The notes below the pieces were generated by a model. That model was given only the letters and a program-made list of their open reading frames with translations, was not told the origin of the DNA and made no database searches. Source: JAQGMJ01 sp036498945 (GTDB lineage: Bacteria > Pseudomonadota > Gammaproteobacteria > Burkholderiales > JAEUOS01). From it: a stretch of DNA of 64,000 nt. Below are positions 16,317 through 25,101 of the stretch, one piece after another. Numbering within the stretch: position 1 is the stretch's first letter; each line of letters starts with the position of its first letter. The translations under genes were made by a program, and so were the position numbers. The DNA is taken from the NCBI GenBank assembly GCA_036498945.1, contig DASYEQ010000150.1, positions 1-64,000 on the forward strand, read 5' to 3'.

Positions 16317-18725
16317 TCAATTGCGCAGCGGCTTGCCGGTGGTCAGCATGGAGTAGATGCGCTCCTGGGTGCGCTCATCGCGCAGCGAATCCATGAAGCC
16401 CTTTGCCTCCAGGGTCATGATCCATTCCTCATCGACCAGGCTGCCGGGTTCGACATTGCCGCCGCACATGGCAGTGGCGATGCGCTCCCCCAGCATGAAG
16501 TCGTAGGCGGAGATGAAGCCGCCATCGCGCATGTTCACCAGTTGCGCCTTGATGGTGGCGATCGCATCGCGCCCCGCCACCGGGAACAGGCCCTTGAGCG
16601 GCGGCCGGTAGCCGGCCGCGGCCAGCGCCTTGGCCTCTTCGAGCGCGACGAACAGCAGTTCGTAGGTGTTGAAGACGATGGTGTCGGTAGCCTGCAGGAA
16701 ACCGAGGGCTTTCGCTTCGAGCGCGCTCTTGGAGACGGTGGCGGTGGCGATGGTCTGGAACGGGCCCTTGATGAAGTCGAGCAGGTCGGTGGCGCTCACG
16801 TCCTGCGCGCGTTGCGCGGCGCGCCATGCGGTTTCCTTCAGGCCCCCGCCGGCGGGGATCAGGCCGACGCCGACTTCCACCAGGCCGATGTAACTCTCCA
16901 ATGCGGCAACCCGCTTGGCGGTGTGCAGCAGCATCTCGCAGCCGCCGCCCAGCGCGATGCCGGCCACCGCCGCCACCACCGGTACCGGCGAATACTTGAT
17001 GCGCATGAAGGCTGATTGCAGCTTGCGGATTTCCGGCTCGACGATGTCGAGGCCGTGTTCCTGGATCATCGGCTGCATCGATTGCAAATCGGCGCCGGCC
17101 GAGAACGGGCCGCCATCGACCGCGCCGGGCGAGTAGATCACCAGCGCCTTGAAATCGGCGGCGGCAAGGTCGAGCGCCTGGTGCAGCCCGGCCACCTGCA
17201 AGGGGCCGAGCACGTTGAGCTTGGATTTCGCCGAGTAGATCAGCACGCCGTCGCCCAGGGTCCACAGGCGCACGCCTTCGTCTTCATGCACGGTGCTGCC
17301 GCCGGTGGCGCCGGTCTGCGCGCCGGAACCGTGGACGTTGGCGGGGAACAGCTGGCGTTCGTAGATGGTGTGGGTGGAGCGCGGCTTGAACTTGCCCTCC
17401 TTCGCCGACCACGAGCCTTGCGGCGTGTGCACGCCGCCGGCTTCGGCCACCGGGCCGCTGGTGACCCAGGCGGGCAGCGGTGTCTTGGTCAGAGCCTTGC
17501 CGGCTTCGATGTCTTCGGCGATCCACTGCGCCACCTGCATCCAGCCGGCCTGTTGCCAGATCTCGAACGGGCCCTGCTTGTTGCCGTAGCCCCAGCGCAT
17601 GGCGAAGTCGACGTCGCGCGCGTTGTCCGCAATCTCCGCCAGTTGCACGGCGATGTAGTGGAAGGTGTCGCGGAACATCGCCCACAGGAACTGCGCCTGC
17701 GGCTGGGTGGACTCGCGCATCATCTTGAAGCGCTCGCCCCATTCCTTCTTGCGGAAGATCTTGTCGATCTCCGGCGCCGCCTTGCCCTTCGAGGGGCCGT
17801 AGTCGCCGGTCCTGGGGTCGAACATCAGGATGTCCTTGCCCACTTTCCTGAATACGCCGGCCTTGGTCTTCTGGCCGAGGTTGCCTTTTTCCAGCAGCGA
17901 TTTCAGCCACGCCGGCTGGTCGAAATAGGGCAGCCAGGGGTCGTTGGGCAGCGTGGTCTTCAGCGTATTGATCACGTGCGCCATGGTGTCCAGGCCCACC
18001 ACGTCGGCGGTGCGGAAGGTGGCGGATTTCGCCCGGCCGATGCGCGTGCCGGTGAGGTCGTCGACCACGTCGAAGGGAATGCCGAGCTTCTCCGCATTGA
18101 CGATGGTGAAGGCCATGCCGGCGGTGCCGACGCGGTTGGCGATGAAGTTGGGCGTGTCCAGCGCGCGCACCACGCCCTTGCCGAGGGTGGTGGTGAGAAA
18201 GCCCTCGAGCTGGTCGAGGATGTGCGCGTCAGTGGCGGGAATCGCGATCAGCTCGACCAGGTGCATGTAGCGCGGCGGGTTGAAAAAGTGCACGCCGCAA
18301 AAGCGCTTGGCGAGATCAGCCGGCAGCGCCTCGGCCAGTTTGTGGATCGGAATGCCGGAGGTGTTGGAGGCGAGGATGGCGTGCGGCGCGATGTGGGAGG
18401 CGATCTTCTTGTAGAGGTCGTGCTTCCACTCGATCTTCTCCGCGATGGCCTCGATCACTAGGTCGCAGTCCTTCAGCTTTTCCAGGTCGTCGTCGTAATT
18501 CGCCGGCGTGATGGTGTCCGCCAGTGGCGTGACGCCGAGGGGCGCGGGATTGAGCTTCTTCAATCCGTCGATGGCCTTGAGGGCGATGGCGTTCTTCGGG
18601 CCTTCCTTGGCGGCGAGGTCGAACAGCAGCGCCGGGACTTTCGCGTTGGTCAAGTGCGCGGCAATCTGCGCGCCCATCACGCCGGCGCCGAGGACGGCGA
18701 CTTTTTTGACGATGAAATTGGCCAT
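16317..18725 (-). CDS. fadN: 3-hydroxyacyl-CoA dehydrogenase/enoyl-CoA hydratase fusion, FadN-type
   Basis: The 802-aa bifunctional enzyme carries out the hydration and NAD-dependent oxidation steps of beta-oxidation. The N-terminal dehydrogenase domain begins with GAGVMGAQIA and has the catalytic histidine in VHFFNPPRYMHLVELI; its C-terminal dehydrogenase domain follows. A crotonase domain is at the C-terminus (GPFSAGADLQ, ALGGGCEMLLH, EVGVGLIPAGGG). This order (dehydrogenase first) matches FadN rather than E. coli FadB. GGAG precedes the ATG at 18725; an in-frame GTG at 18737 is the alternative. The gene is bracketed by the two inverted double-hairpin repeats. Confidence 0.92.
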   Translation of the reverse strand: MANFIVKKVAVLGAGVMGAQIAAHLTNAKVPALLFDLAAKEGPKNAIALKAIDGLKKLNPAPLGVTPLADTITPANYDDDLEKLKDCDLVIEAIAEKIEWKHDLYKKIASHIAPHAILASNTSGIPIHKLAEALPADLAKRFCGVHFFNPPRYMHLVELIAIPATDAHILDQLEGFLTTTLGKGVVRALDTPNFIANRVGTAGMAFTIVNAEKLGIPFDVVDDLTGTRIGRAKSATFRTADVVGLDTMAHVINTLKTTLPNDPWLPYFDQPAWLKSLLEKGNLGQKTKAGVFRKVGKDILMFDPRTGDYGPSKGKAAPEIDKIFRKKEWGERFKMMRESTQPQAQFLWAMFRDTFHYIAVQLAEIADNARDVDFAMRWGYGNKQGPFEIWQQAGWMQVAQWIAEDIEAGKALTKTPLPAWVTSGPVAEAGGVHTPQGSWSAKEGKFKPRSTHTIYERQLFPANVHGSGAQTGATGGSTVHEDEGVRLWTLGDGVLIYSAKSKLNVLGPLQVAGLHQALDLAAADFKALVIYSPGAVDGGPFSAGADLQSMQPMIQEHGLDIVEPEIRKLQSAFMRIKYSPVPVVAAVAGIALGGGCEMLLHTAKRVAALESYIGLVEVGVGLIPAGGGLKETAWRAAQRAQDVSATDLLDFIKGPFQTIATATVSKSALEAKALGFLQATDTIVFNTYELLFVALEEAKALAAAGYRPPLKGLFPVAGRDAIATIKAQLVNMRDGGFISAYDFMLGERIATAMCGGNVEPGSLVDEEWIMTLEAKGFMDSLRDERTQERIYSMLTTGKPLRN

Positions 18726-18791
18726 GAGTGTCTCCACGTTTCAGGTGCGGCGTATGCCGCCTCGTTTCTTGATCTTTTGTTGAAGTTTACT

Positions 18792-18862
18792 CATGAAATC
18801 GACCGGCTCTGCCGGCGATTTCATGCAATTCCCCCGACAAAAGTAGGTTTGCACTTTTGTCG
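18792..18862. repeat. Double-hairpin repeat, copy 2 (inverted)
   Basis: Hairpin B: CATGAAATCGACCGGC (18792-18807) with GCCGGCGATTTCATG (18811-18825), 3-nt loop and a single bulge. Hairpin A: CGACAAAAGT (18835-18844) with ACTTTTGTCG (18853-18862), a perfect 10-bp inverted repeat with an 8-nt loop. Read on the minus strand it aligns with copy 1 almost base for base. Hairpin A begins 6 nt after the acyl-CoA dehydrogenase stop. Confidence 0.87.
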
Positions 18863-18868
18863 GAATAA

Positions 18869-20653
18869 CTAAAACAAGTCGGCTTCGAGCGACAGCAGGG
18901 TTTTCGAGCCGGCCTTGATGCGCTTCGCCAGCATTTCGGTCTCGGGCAACAGGCGCGCGAAATAGAATTTCGCGGTTTCGACCTTGGCCCGGTAATACGG
19001 GTCTTCCTGCTGGGGCAGCGCCACTTGCGCCATGCGCGCCCAGAACCAGGCGTAGACCAGATGCCCGACCAGGCGCAGGTAGTCTACCGCCGCGGCGCCG
19101 ACTTCGTCGGGGTTTTTCATGCCCTGCATGCCGATCCAGCCGGAAACTTCCGTCACCTTGCCGCCCACGTCTTCCAGGCCGGCGGCGAATTCCTGCATGC
19201 CGGCTTCCTGGCAATGCGCGCCGACGAAGGCCTCGACTTCGCGGCCGAACTTTTTCAGTTTCGCGCCGCCGTCGCCCAGCACCTTGCGGCCCAGGAGGTC
19301 GAGTGACTGGATGGTGTTGGTGCCTTCGTAGATCATGTTGATGCGGGCATCGCGCGCCAGCTGCTCGATGCCGTTTTCGGCGATGTAGCCGTGGCCGCCG
19401 TAGACCTGCATCGCCAGGTTGGTGCACTCGAAGCCGGCATCGGTGATGAAGGCCTTGATGATGGGCGTGAGCAGCGCCAGCATGTCGTCGGCGTCGCGGC
19501 GGTCGTCCTCGTCGTCCGAGTAATGCGCGATGTCGGCCTGCAGCGCGATCCAGTAGGCGAAGGCGCGCGAGCCTTCGAGGTAGGCGCGTTGCGTGAGCAG
19601 CATGCGCCGCACGTCGGGGTGCACGATGATCGGGTCGGCCGGCTTGTCTTTCGCCTTCGGGCCGGAGAGCGAGCGGCTCTGGATGCGCTCCCGCGCATAG
19701 GCGGCGGAGGATTGATACGCCGTCGCCATCAGGCCGAGCGACTGCATGCCCACGCCCAGGCGCGCGCCGTTCATCATCACGAACATCGCGTTCAGGCCCT
19801 TGTTCGGTTCGCCGACCAGGGTGCCGACGGCGTTGTCGAGGTTCATCTGGCAGGTGGCGTTGCCATGGATGCCCATCTTGTGTTCCAGCGCGCCGCAGGT
19901 GATCGGGTTGCGCGCGCCAAGCTTGCCGTCGGCGTCGTACATGAACTTCGGCACGAGGAACAGCGAGATGCCTTTGGTGCCGGGTGGCGCATCGGGCAGG
20001 CGCGCCAGCACCAGGTGCACGATGTTGTCCGCCATGTCGTGCTCACCGGACGAGATGAAGATCTTGCCGCCGGTGATCTTGTAGGTACCGTCCGCCTGTG
20101 GCTCGGCGCGACTGCGAAGGAGGCCCAGGTCGGTGCCGCAATGCGGCTCGGTCAGGCACATGGTGCCGGTCCAGCTGCCTTCGATCAGCTTGGGCAGCAC
20201 AGTGGATTTTTGCGCGTCGGTGCCGTGGGCCAGGAGTGCCTGGTAGGCGCCGTGGGTCAGGCCGGGGTACATGGTCCAGGCCTGGTTGGCCGAGTTCATC
20301 ATTTCCTGGAAGGCCGATTGCGCGACGTGGGGCAGGCCCTGGCCGCCGTATTGCGGATCGCAGGAGAGCGCCGGCCACCCGGCTTCGACGAACTGCTTGT
20401 AGGCTTCCTTGAAACCGGTCGGCGTCTTCACCTCATGCGTGGCTTGATCGAGGATGCAGCCTTCGCGATCCCCCACCGCATTCAGCGGAAACAGGACCTC
20501 GGCGCAAAACTTGCCGCCTTCTTCCAGCACCTGGTCGAGCAGGTCGCGGGTGGTCTCGGCGTGCGCCGGCAATGTCTTCAGGGTGTCTTCGACCTTGAGC
20601 ACTTCGTGCAACACGAACTGCATGTCGCGCAGGGGGGCTTGATATTGCGCCAT
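18869..20653 (-). CDS. Acyl-CoA dehydrogenase with C-terminal extension, FadE-type
   Basis: The 594-aa flavoprotein carries out the first oxidation of beta-oxidation. Substrate and FAD segments are seen in CLTEPHCGTDLGLLRSRA and GGKIFISSGEHD; the catalytic glutamate is in MIYEGTNTIQSLDLLGRKV. The roughly 600-aa length and C-terminal extra helices match the long-chain-type enzymes named DmdC/AcdH or Bacillus FadE. Electrons normally go to electron-transfer flavoprotein, whose genes are not in the window. It lies 84 bp downstream of the TetR gene on the same strand, so one transcript may run from the regulator through dehydrogenase, fadN and fadA. Confidence 0.9.
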   Translation of the reverse strand: MAQYQAPLRDMQFVLHEVLKVEDTLKTLPAHAETTRDLLDQVLEEGGKFCAEVLFPLNAVGDREGCILDQATHEVKTPTGFKEAYKQFVEAGWPALSCDPQYGGQGLPHVAQSAFQEMMNSANQAWTMYPGLTHGAYQALLAHGTDAQKSTVLPKLIEGSWTGTMCLTEPHCGTDLGLLRSRAEPQADGTYKITGGKIFISSGEHDMADNIVHLVLARLPDAPPGTKGISLFLVPKFMYDADGKLGARNPITCGALEHKMGIHGNATCQMNLDNAVGTLVGEPNKGLNAMFVMMNGARLGVGMQSLGLMATAYQSSAAYARERIQSRSLSGPKAKDKPADPIIVHPDVRRMLLTQRAYLEGSRAFAYWIALQADIAHYSDDEDDRRDADDMLALLTPIIKAFITDAGFECTNLAMQVYGGHGYIAENGIEQLARDARINMIYEGTNTIQSLDLLGRKVLGDGGAKLKKFGREVEAFVGAHCQEAGMQEFAAGLEDVGGKVTEVSGWIGMQGMKNPDEVGAAAVDYLRLVGHLVYAWFWARMAQVALPQQEDPYYRAKVETAKFYFARLLPETEMLAKRIKAGSKTLLSLEADLF

Positions 20654-20737
20654 TGTTGTCGGCCTATCGGGAAGGATTGAGTGATTTGGGTGAGAGTGTG
20701 AGCGGGCTGCCGCCGTTTTTTGTGACTTGCGGTGATT

Positions 20738-21394
20738 TCAGGCGGCGCGCCGCTGTTCGGGGGATACGCCGAGCAATGCAATCCCGGCCGGTGTGCCGCA
20801 AGCCTGGATCGCGCGCAGGAAGCTGGCGCGGGCGCGCTCGACCGCGCGCGGGTCGCGCAGCAGGCGGGCGTCGTGGTGCAGCACCAGCATGGTGCCGTAG
20901 ACCTCGAACAGCAGTTGCTCGGGGTCGCAGTCGGCGCGCAGGTGGCCTTCGGCCATCGCCAGGCGCACCGCCTTGAGCATTTCGCCGCGCCAGCCTTCGG
21001 TCACCAGCACCATGCGGTCGCGCACCGGGCCTTCGCGGTCGTCGAATTCCACCGCGCCGGAAATGAACACGCAGCCGTTCGGAATCTCGACGGTCTGCAC
21101 CCGGTGCAGCCAGTTCTCGAACATCGCGGCCAGGCGCGGCAACCCGCGCGGCTGGCGCAGGGCGGGGTGGAACACGTCGTCCATGAAGCGCCGGCCGTAT
21201 TCGTCGATGACCGCAATCTGCAATTCCTCACGGCTTCCAAAGTGAGCGAACACTCCGCTTTTAGACATGGCCAGCGCTTCTGCCAGCAAGCCGATGGTCA
21301 GCCCTTCCAGGCCGTCGCGGCTGGCAATCGCCAGCGCCGCGTCAAGAATGCGCTCGCGGGTCTGGGTGCCTTTGCTCGGTTTGGTGGTGGTCAT
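20738..21394 (-). CDS. TetR/AcrR family regulator of the beta-oxidation block
   Basis: The 218-aa protein has the TetR N-terminal helix-turn-helix (RERILDAALAIASRDG, then GLLAEALAMSKSGVFAHFGS, residues about 13-55) and a helical ligand domain. Its position at the head of acyl-CoA dehydrogenase, fadN and fadA genes suggests it senses an acyl-CoA and represses the set, like FadR/PsrA-type TetR proteins. A perfect palindrome CGAACGTTCG lies 17 bp before its start and is the likely self-operator. The regulatory link is inferred from position only. Confidence 0.87.
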   Translation of the reverse strand: MTTTKPSKGTQTRERILDAALAIASRDGLEGLTIGLLAEALAMSKSGVFAHFGSREELQIAVIDEYGRRFMDDVFHPALRQPRGLPRLAAMFENWLHRVQTVEIPNGCVFISGAVEFDDREGPVRDRMVLVTEGWRGEMLKAVRLAMAEGHLRADCDPEQLLFEVYGTMLVLHHDARLLRDPRAVERARASFLRAIQACGTPAGIALLGVSPEQRRAA

Positions 21395-21410
21395 TCGCCT
21401 GATTTAGAAT

Positions 21411-21420
21411 CGAACGTTCG
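21411..21420. promoter_or_regulatory. Palindromic operator before tetR
   Basis: CGAACGTTCG is a perfect 10-bp palindrome in an AT-rich setting (TAGAAT on one side, TACTATTTAAAT on the other), 17 bp upstream of the TetR start. TetR-family fatty-acid regulators commonly bind sites with an AACGTT-like centre. No second copy is visible before the acyl-CoA dehydrogenase gene. Confidence 0.6.
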
Positions 21421-21512
21421 TACTATTTAAATCCGGTTCATGGCCCAAGTCAAGCGGAATCTGCCGGCCAGAATTGGCGGCGGGCAGCGGCCCGGCCTCC
21501 GCCCGCCGCCGT

Positions 21513-22079
21513 TTACGCGACTTCCGGGAACGGCAATTCCTTGCCCTCCGGCACCGACTCCTGGCCGGCGTTGAGCAGCATCGCCACCGTGACATAGGTG
21601 CCGCTGACGGCGATCAGGTCGACCAGTTGCTGTTCGCCCAGCAGCTTGCGCCCCTGTTCGAACAGCTCGTCGCTGACCCAGTGCTTGGTGGTGAGTTCCA
21701 TGCAAAAGTCGTAGACGAAGGCTTCGTCTTCCTTCATTCCGTTGGGCCGCTTGTGCAGCTTCAGCTCATCGGCCACCGCCGCCGGCAGGCCGGCCTTGAT
21801 CGCCAGGGGGTAGTGGGCAAACCACTCCACCTGCGAACTCCACAGGCGCGCCTGGATCAGGATCGCCAGTTCGTTCAGCCGCAGCGGCAGCGAGCTGTTG
21901 AAGCGCAGGTAGTCGAGCAGCTTTTTCATCCGGTCGGCCATCACCGGGCTGCGGAACATCACGTTGTATGGTCCGCCCAGTCCGACGGCGGAAAAAGCCA
22001 TGATCTGCTCGCCCACCTTGCGGGCTTCGGGGTCGAGGTCGTCGAGGGTGATTTGCTTGAAACGTCGGGTCTTGGCCAT
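21513..22079 (-). CDS. Carboxymuconolactone decarboxylase family protein lacking the CxxC
   Basis: The 188-aa protein has the AhpD/CMD-type helical core (LRLNELAILIQARLWSSQVEWFAHYPLA is the family helix pair, written here only as the two halves LRLNELAILIQARL and WSSQVEWFAHY). AhpD-type peroxidases carry C-x-x-C in this second helix; here it is replaced by residues without cysteine, so it is not a thiol peroxidase. It may be a lactone-decarboxylase-like or uncharacterised enzyme. ATG 22079 is chosen by homologue-like N-terminus MAKTRRF. It is divergent from two Bug-type binding proteins and could act on the compound they sense. Confidence 0.8.
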   Translation of the reverse strand: MAKTRRFKQITLDDLDPEARKVGEQIMAFSAVGLGGPYNVMFRSPVMADRMKKLLDYLRFNSSLPLRLNELAILIQARLWSSQVEWFAHYPLAIKAGLPAAVADELKLHKRPNGMKEDEAFVYDFCMELTTKHWVSDELFEQGRKLLGEQQLVDLIAVSGTYVTVAMLLNAGQESVPEGKELPFPEVA

Positions 22080-22097
22080 GTGATTTCGATTCCGGAA

Positions 22098-22109
22098 ACA
22101 ATATATTGT
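22098..22109. promoter_or_regulatory. AT-rich palindrome before the CMD-like gene
   Basis: ACAATATATTGT is a perfect 12-bp palindrome 18 bp upstream of the CMD-like start, in the divergent region shared with the first Bug gene. It could be an operator or part of a -10 region; no regulator gene is directly next to it apart from the TetR gene 0.7 kb away. Confidence 0.4.
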
Positions 22110-22262
22110 GCAAATGCGGGCTGACGCCGGGAGACGGCGGGCCCTACAATGCGCCGAGCCGCAGTCGCGGCCGAGAGACAAATCCAGCGGACCGATTATT
22201 CGCCCGCGCAAAACACGACGTCAAGCATGCGCCACGCATAGCCTGATGCAATGGAGACAAGG

Positions 22263-23234
22263 ATGACCAGGCTGATTCGATCAATGGCCGCGCTGTGCCT
22301 GTGCCTGCTGGCGGGCGCCGCCCTGGCGCAAAACTATCCCGGCCGCCCCGTGCGCATGGTGGTGGGCTTTCCGCCCGGCGGCGGCACCGACGTGGTGGCG
22401 CGCATCATCGTGCCGCGCCTGTCCGAATCCCTGGGGCAGCAGGTGGTGATCGAAAACCGCCCCGGCGCCACCGGCACCGTGGCCGCGGCGATGGTCGCCA
22501 AGGCGGTGCCGGACGGCTACACCATCATGATGGGCCACGTTTCGGTCAACGCCATCGCCCCCAGCCTGTTCCGCAATCTCGGCTACGACGTGATCAAGGA
22601 CTTCGCCCCCGTCACGCTCACCGCCTCGGTGCCGAGTTTCGTCATGGTCCATCCCAGCCTGCAGGTGCATAGCGTGAAGGAACTGATCGCCTATGCCCGC
22701 GCAAACCCCGGCAAGCTCACCTTCCCTTCCGCCGGCAACGGCAGCAGCCCGCACCTGGCCGGCGAAATGTTCAAGACCCTGGCGCACGTGGAAATGGTGC
22801 ACGTGCCCTACAAGGGCAGCGGCCAGTCGATGCAGGATTTGCTGGCCGGCCTGCACCTGGTCTCCTTCGACACCGTGGCCGCCGCCGCGCCCTTCGTGCG
22901 CAGCGGCAGGCTGCGCGCCCTCGGCATTTCCAGCACCCACCGCATGCCGGACTTTCCCGACGTGCCGACGGTGGAAGAAGCCGGCCTGCCGGGCTACGTG
23001 ATGGCGACCTGGTACGGCGTCTTCGCCCCCGCCGGCACGCCGCCGGCGATCGTCAACAAGCTGCACGACGAGATCATGCGGGTGATGCAGGTGCCGGACG
23101 TGAAAAAGCAGCTTGCCGATACCGGCGCGGACGACACGGTGACGCGCACGCCCGAAGAGTTCGCGGCCATCGTGCGGCGCGATACCGTGCGCTACGCCAA
23201 GCTGGTGAAAGAGGCGAATTTGAAGATCGACTGA
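22263..23234 (+). CDS. Bug/TctC family periplasmic binding protein
   Basis: The 323-aa protein has a cleavable signal peptide (MTRLIRS then a Leu/Ala-rich core ending in ALAQ) and the Bug family landmarks: YPGRPVRMVVGFPPGGGTD after the signal, IENRPGATG, AVPDGYTIMMG and HVPYKGSGQSMQDLLAG. These proteins capture carboxylates or related small organics in the periplasm. No TctA/TctB membrane genes are nearby, so it is an orphan receptor. GGAG ahead of the ATG at 22263 decides the start over the ATG at 22251. It is followed 28 bp later by a paralogue. Confidence 0.92.
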   Translation: MTRLIRSMAALCLCLLAGAALAQNYPGRPVRMVVGFPPGGGTDVVARIIVPRLSESLGQQVVIENRPGATGTVAAAMVAKAVPDGYTIMMGHVSVNAIAPSLFRNLGYDVIKDFAPVTLTASVPSFVMVHPSLQVHSVKELIAYARANPGKLTFPSAGNGSSPHLAGEMFKTLAHVEMVHVPYKGSGQSMQDLLAGLHLVSFDTVAAAAPFVRSGRLRALGISSTHRMPDFPDVPTVEEAGLPGYVMATWYGVFAPAGTPPAIVNKLHDEIMRVMQVPDVKKQLADTGADDTVTRTPEEFAAIVRRDTVRYAKLVKEANLKID

Positions 23235-23262
23235 TTTCCGCATCCAACGGGAGGACCACAAC

Positions 23263-24237
23263 ATGACATCACGCCGTACCCCGCTCGCGCTTTTCGCCGC
23301 ATCGTTCGCATGCGCTCTCTGCGCCAATGCGCAGGCGCAAACCTTCCCCGACCATCCGATCCACCTGATCATCCCTTTCGCCGCCGGCGGCCCGGCGGAC
23401 GTGGTGGGGCGCATGGTCGGCGCCAGGATGTCGGAAATCCTCAAGCAGCCGGTGGTGCCGGAGAACCGCACCGGCGCCACCGGCGGCATCGGCGCCGAAT
23501 TCGTCGCCAAGTCGGCGCCCGACGGCTACACCCTGCTGCTGTCCAGCTCTTCCATCATGTCGGCCAACCCGGTGCTGAGCAAGGTGGCGTACGACCCGAT
23601 CCACGATTTCGCGCCAATCTCGATGACCGCCACCATCGAAAACGTGCTGGTGGTCAACCTCTCGGTGCCGGCGAAGAACATCGCCGAACTCGTTGCTTAT
23701 GCCAAGGCGAATCCGAACAAGCTTTCGTATTCGTCTTCCGGTGTCGGCAGCACCTATCACCTGAGCGGTGAACTGTTCGCCTCGGCGACCCACACCAAAA
23801 TGCTCCACGTCCCCTACAAGGGCGCGGCCCCGGCGGCCACCGACGTGCTGGCCGGCCACATCTCCCTGATGTTCGACAACATCCCCTCGGCGCTGCCCAA
23901 CATCAAGACGGGCAAGGAACGCGCGCTGGGCGTGGCGAGCCTGAAGCGCTACAAGGACCTGCCGGACGTGCCGACGATTGCCGAATCCGGCGTGCCGGGT
24001 TATGAAGTGATCATCTGGACCGCGCTTTACGCGCCGGCGAAGACCCCGCGGCCCGTGATCGACGTGCTCAACCGTGCGGTGGTGGCGGCGCTGGCCGCGC
24101 CCGACATGCAGGAGCGCTACGCCAAGCTCGGCATGAACCCCGATTCCAGCACGCCCGACGCTTTGCTCGCCTACAACAGGGCTGACCTCGCCAAATGGGG
24201 CAGGGTGGTGAAGGACGCGAACATCAAGCTGGATTAG
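23263..24237 (+). CDS. Bug/TctC family periplasmic binding protein
   Basis: The 324-aa paralogue has a signal peptide ending in ANAQAQ and the standard Bug motifs: FPDHPIHLIIPFAAGGPADVV, ENRTGATGGIGAEFVA, APDGYTLLLSS and HVPYKGAAPAATDVLAGH. It sits 28 bp after the first Bug gene with a strong GGAGG, so the pair is probably co-transcribed. The two are clearly diverged, suggesting different ligands. As with the first, the membrane partners of a tripartite transporter are missing from the window. Confidence 0.92.
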   Translation: MTSRRTPLALFAASFACALCANAQAQTFPDHPIHLIIPFAAGGPADVVGRMVGARMSEILKQPVVPENRTGATGGIGAEFVAKSAPDGYTLLLSSSSIMSANPVLSKVAYDPIHDFAPISMTATIENVLVVNLSVPAKNIAELVAYAKANPNKLSYSSSGVGSTYHLSGELFASATHTKMLHVPYKGAAPAATDVLAGHISLMFDNIPSALPNIKTGKERALGVASLKRYKDLPDVPTIAESGVPGYEVIIWTALYAPAKTPRPVIDVLNRAVVAALAAPDMQERYAKLGMNPDSSTPDALLAYNRADLAKWGRVVKDANIKLD

Positions 24238-24354
24238 ACGCGGCCGTGCCCTTGCATCACCGCTGCCGGCGCGGGAGCGACCGGCGCCAGGCCAGGGGCG
24301 CACCGGCTTAGGATCGCACGGGCACCAAGGCGCAGCCGCACTGTCGAAGGGGAC

Positions 24355-25101
24355 ATGCCTCCGGCCGCCTACCGCGCCTACCAACCCCTCGGCGACCTGA
24401 AACCGGTTGCCGCGGACGTATGGATCGCCGACGGACCCGAGATCCGCCTTTGCTACGGTCCCCTGCGCATGCCGTTTCCCACGCGCATGACGGTGGTGCG
24501 CCTGTCCGGCGGCGGCGTATGGGTTCATTCGCCGATCGAGCTTGACGCAAAGCTTGCCGCGCGGGTCGAAAGCCTGGGCCGAGTCGCCTATCTTGTCGCC
24601 CCGAATACCATTCACTATTGGTGGGTGCGCGACTGGAAAGAACGATTTCCCGGAGCAGAGGTCTGGTCGGTGCCGCGCCTGGCCGCACGGGCGCAAGGCC
24701 GCATGCCGGCGTATCAGGCGCTGGGCCCGCGGGCGCCGCAAGCATGGTGCGACGAGATTGACCAGGTCACCGTCGAAGGCTCGGCGCTGATGGAGGCGGT
24801 GTTTTTTCATCGGCCCTCGGCCACTCTCATCATCACCGACCTGATCGAGAATTTCGAAGATGACCGCTTTGAATCGCGCTTCTATCGTGTGCTGGCGCAT
24901 CTCGGCGGCGTGATCGATCCGGACGGGCGTGCGCCGTGCGACCTGCGCGCCACCTTTCGCCGGTCGCGGCCGCAAATGCGCGCGGCGGTCGAACGCATGA
25001 TCGCCTGGAATCCCGAACGCGTCATCATCGCGCACGGCCGCTGGTATACGAGCAAGGGCACGGACGAACTGAAACGCGCCTTTCGCTGGGTTCTCGGGTA
25101 G
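24355..25101 (+). CDS. DUF4336 domain protein (metallo-beta-lactamase-like fold)
   Basis: The 248-aa protein matches DUF4336 proteins: an N-terminal strand region with RMTVVRLSGGGVWVHSPI, the VAPNTIHYWWVRDW segment near residue 85, and LIITDLIENFED near residue 160, ending with RVIIAHGRWYT. The layout resembles a degenerate metallo-beta-lactamase fold; the H-x-H-x-D-H motif is not present, with a lone histidine in NTIHYW. Function is unknown. It stands alone between the Bug pair and the ABC operon. Confidence 0.72.
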   Translation: MPPAAYRAYQPLGDLKPVAADVWIADGPEIRLCYGPLRMPFPTRMTVVRLSGGGVWVHSPIELDAKLAARVESLGRVAYLVAPNTIHYWWVRDWKERFPGAEVWSVPRLAARAQGRMPAYQALGPRAPQAWCDEIDQVTVEGSALMEAVFFHRPSATLIITDLIENFEDDRFESRFYRVLAHLGGVIDPDGRAPCDLRATFRRSRPQMRAAVERMIAWNPERVIIAHGRWYTSKGTDELKRAFRWVLG

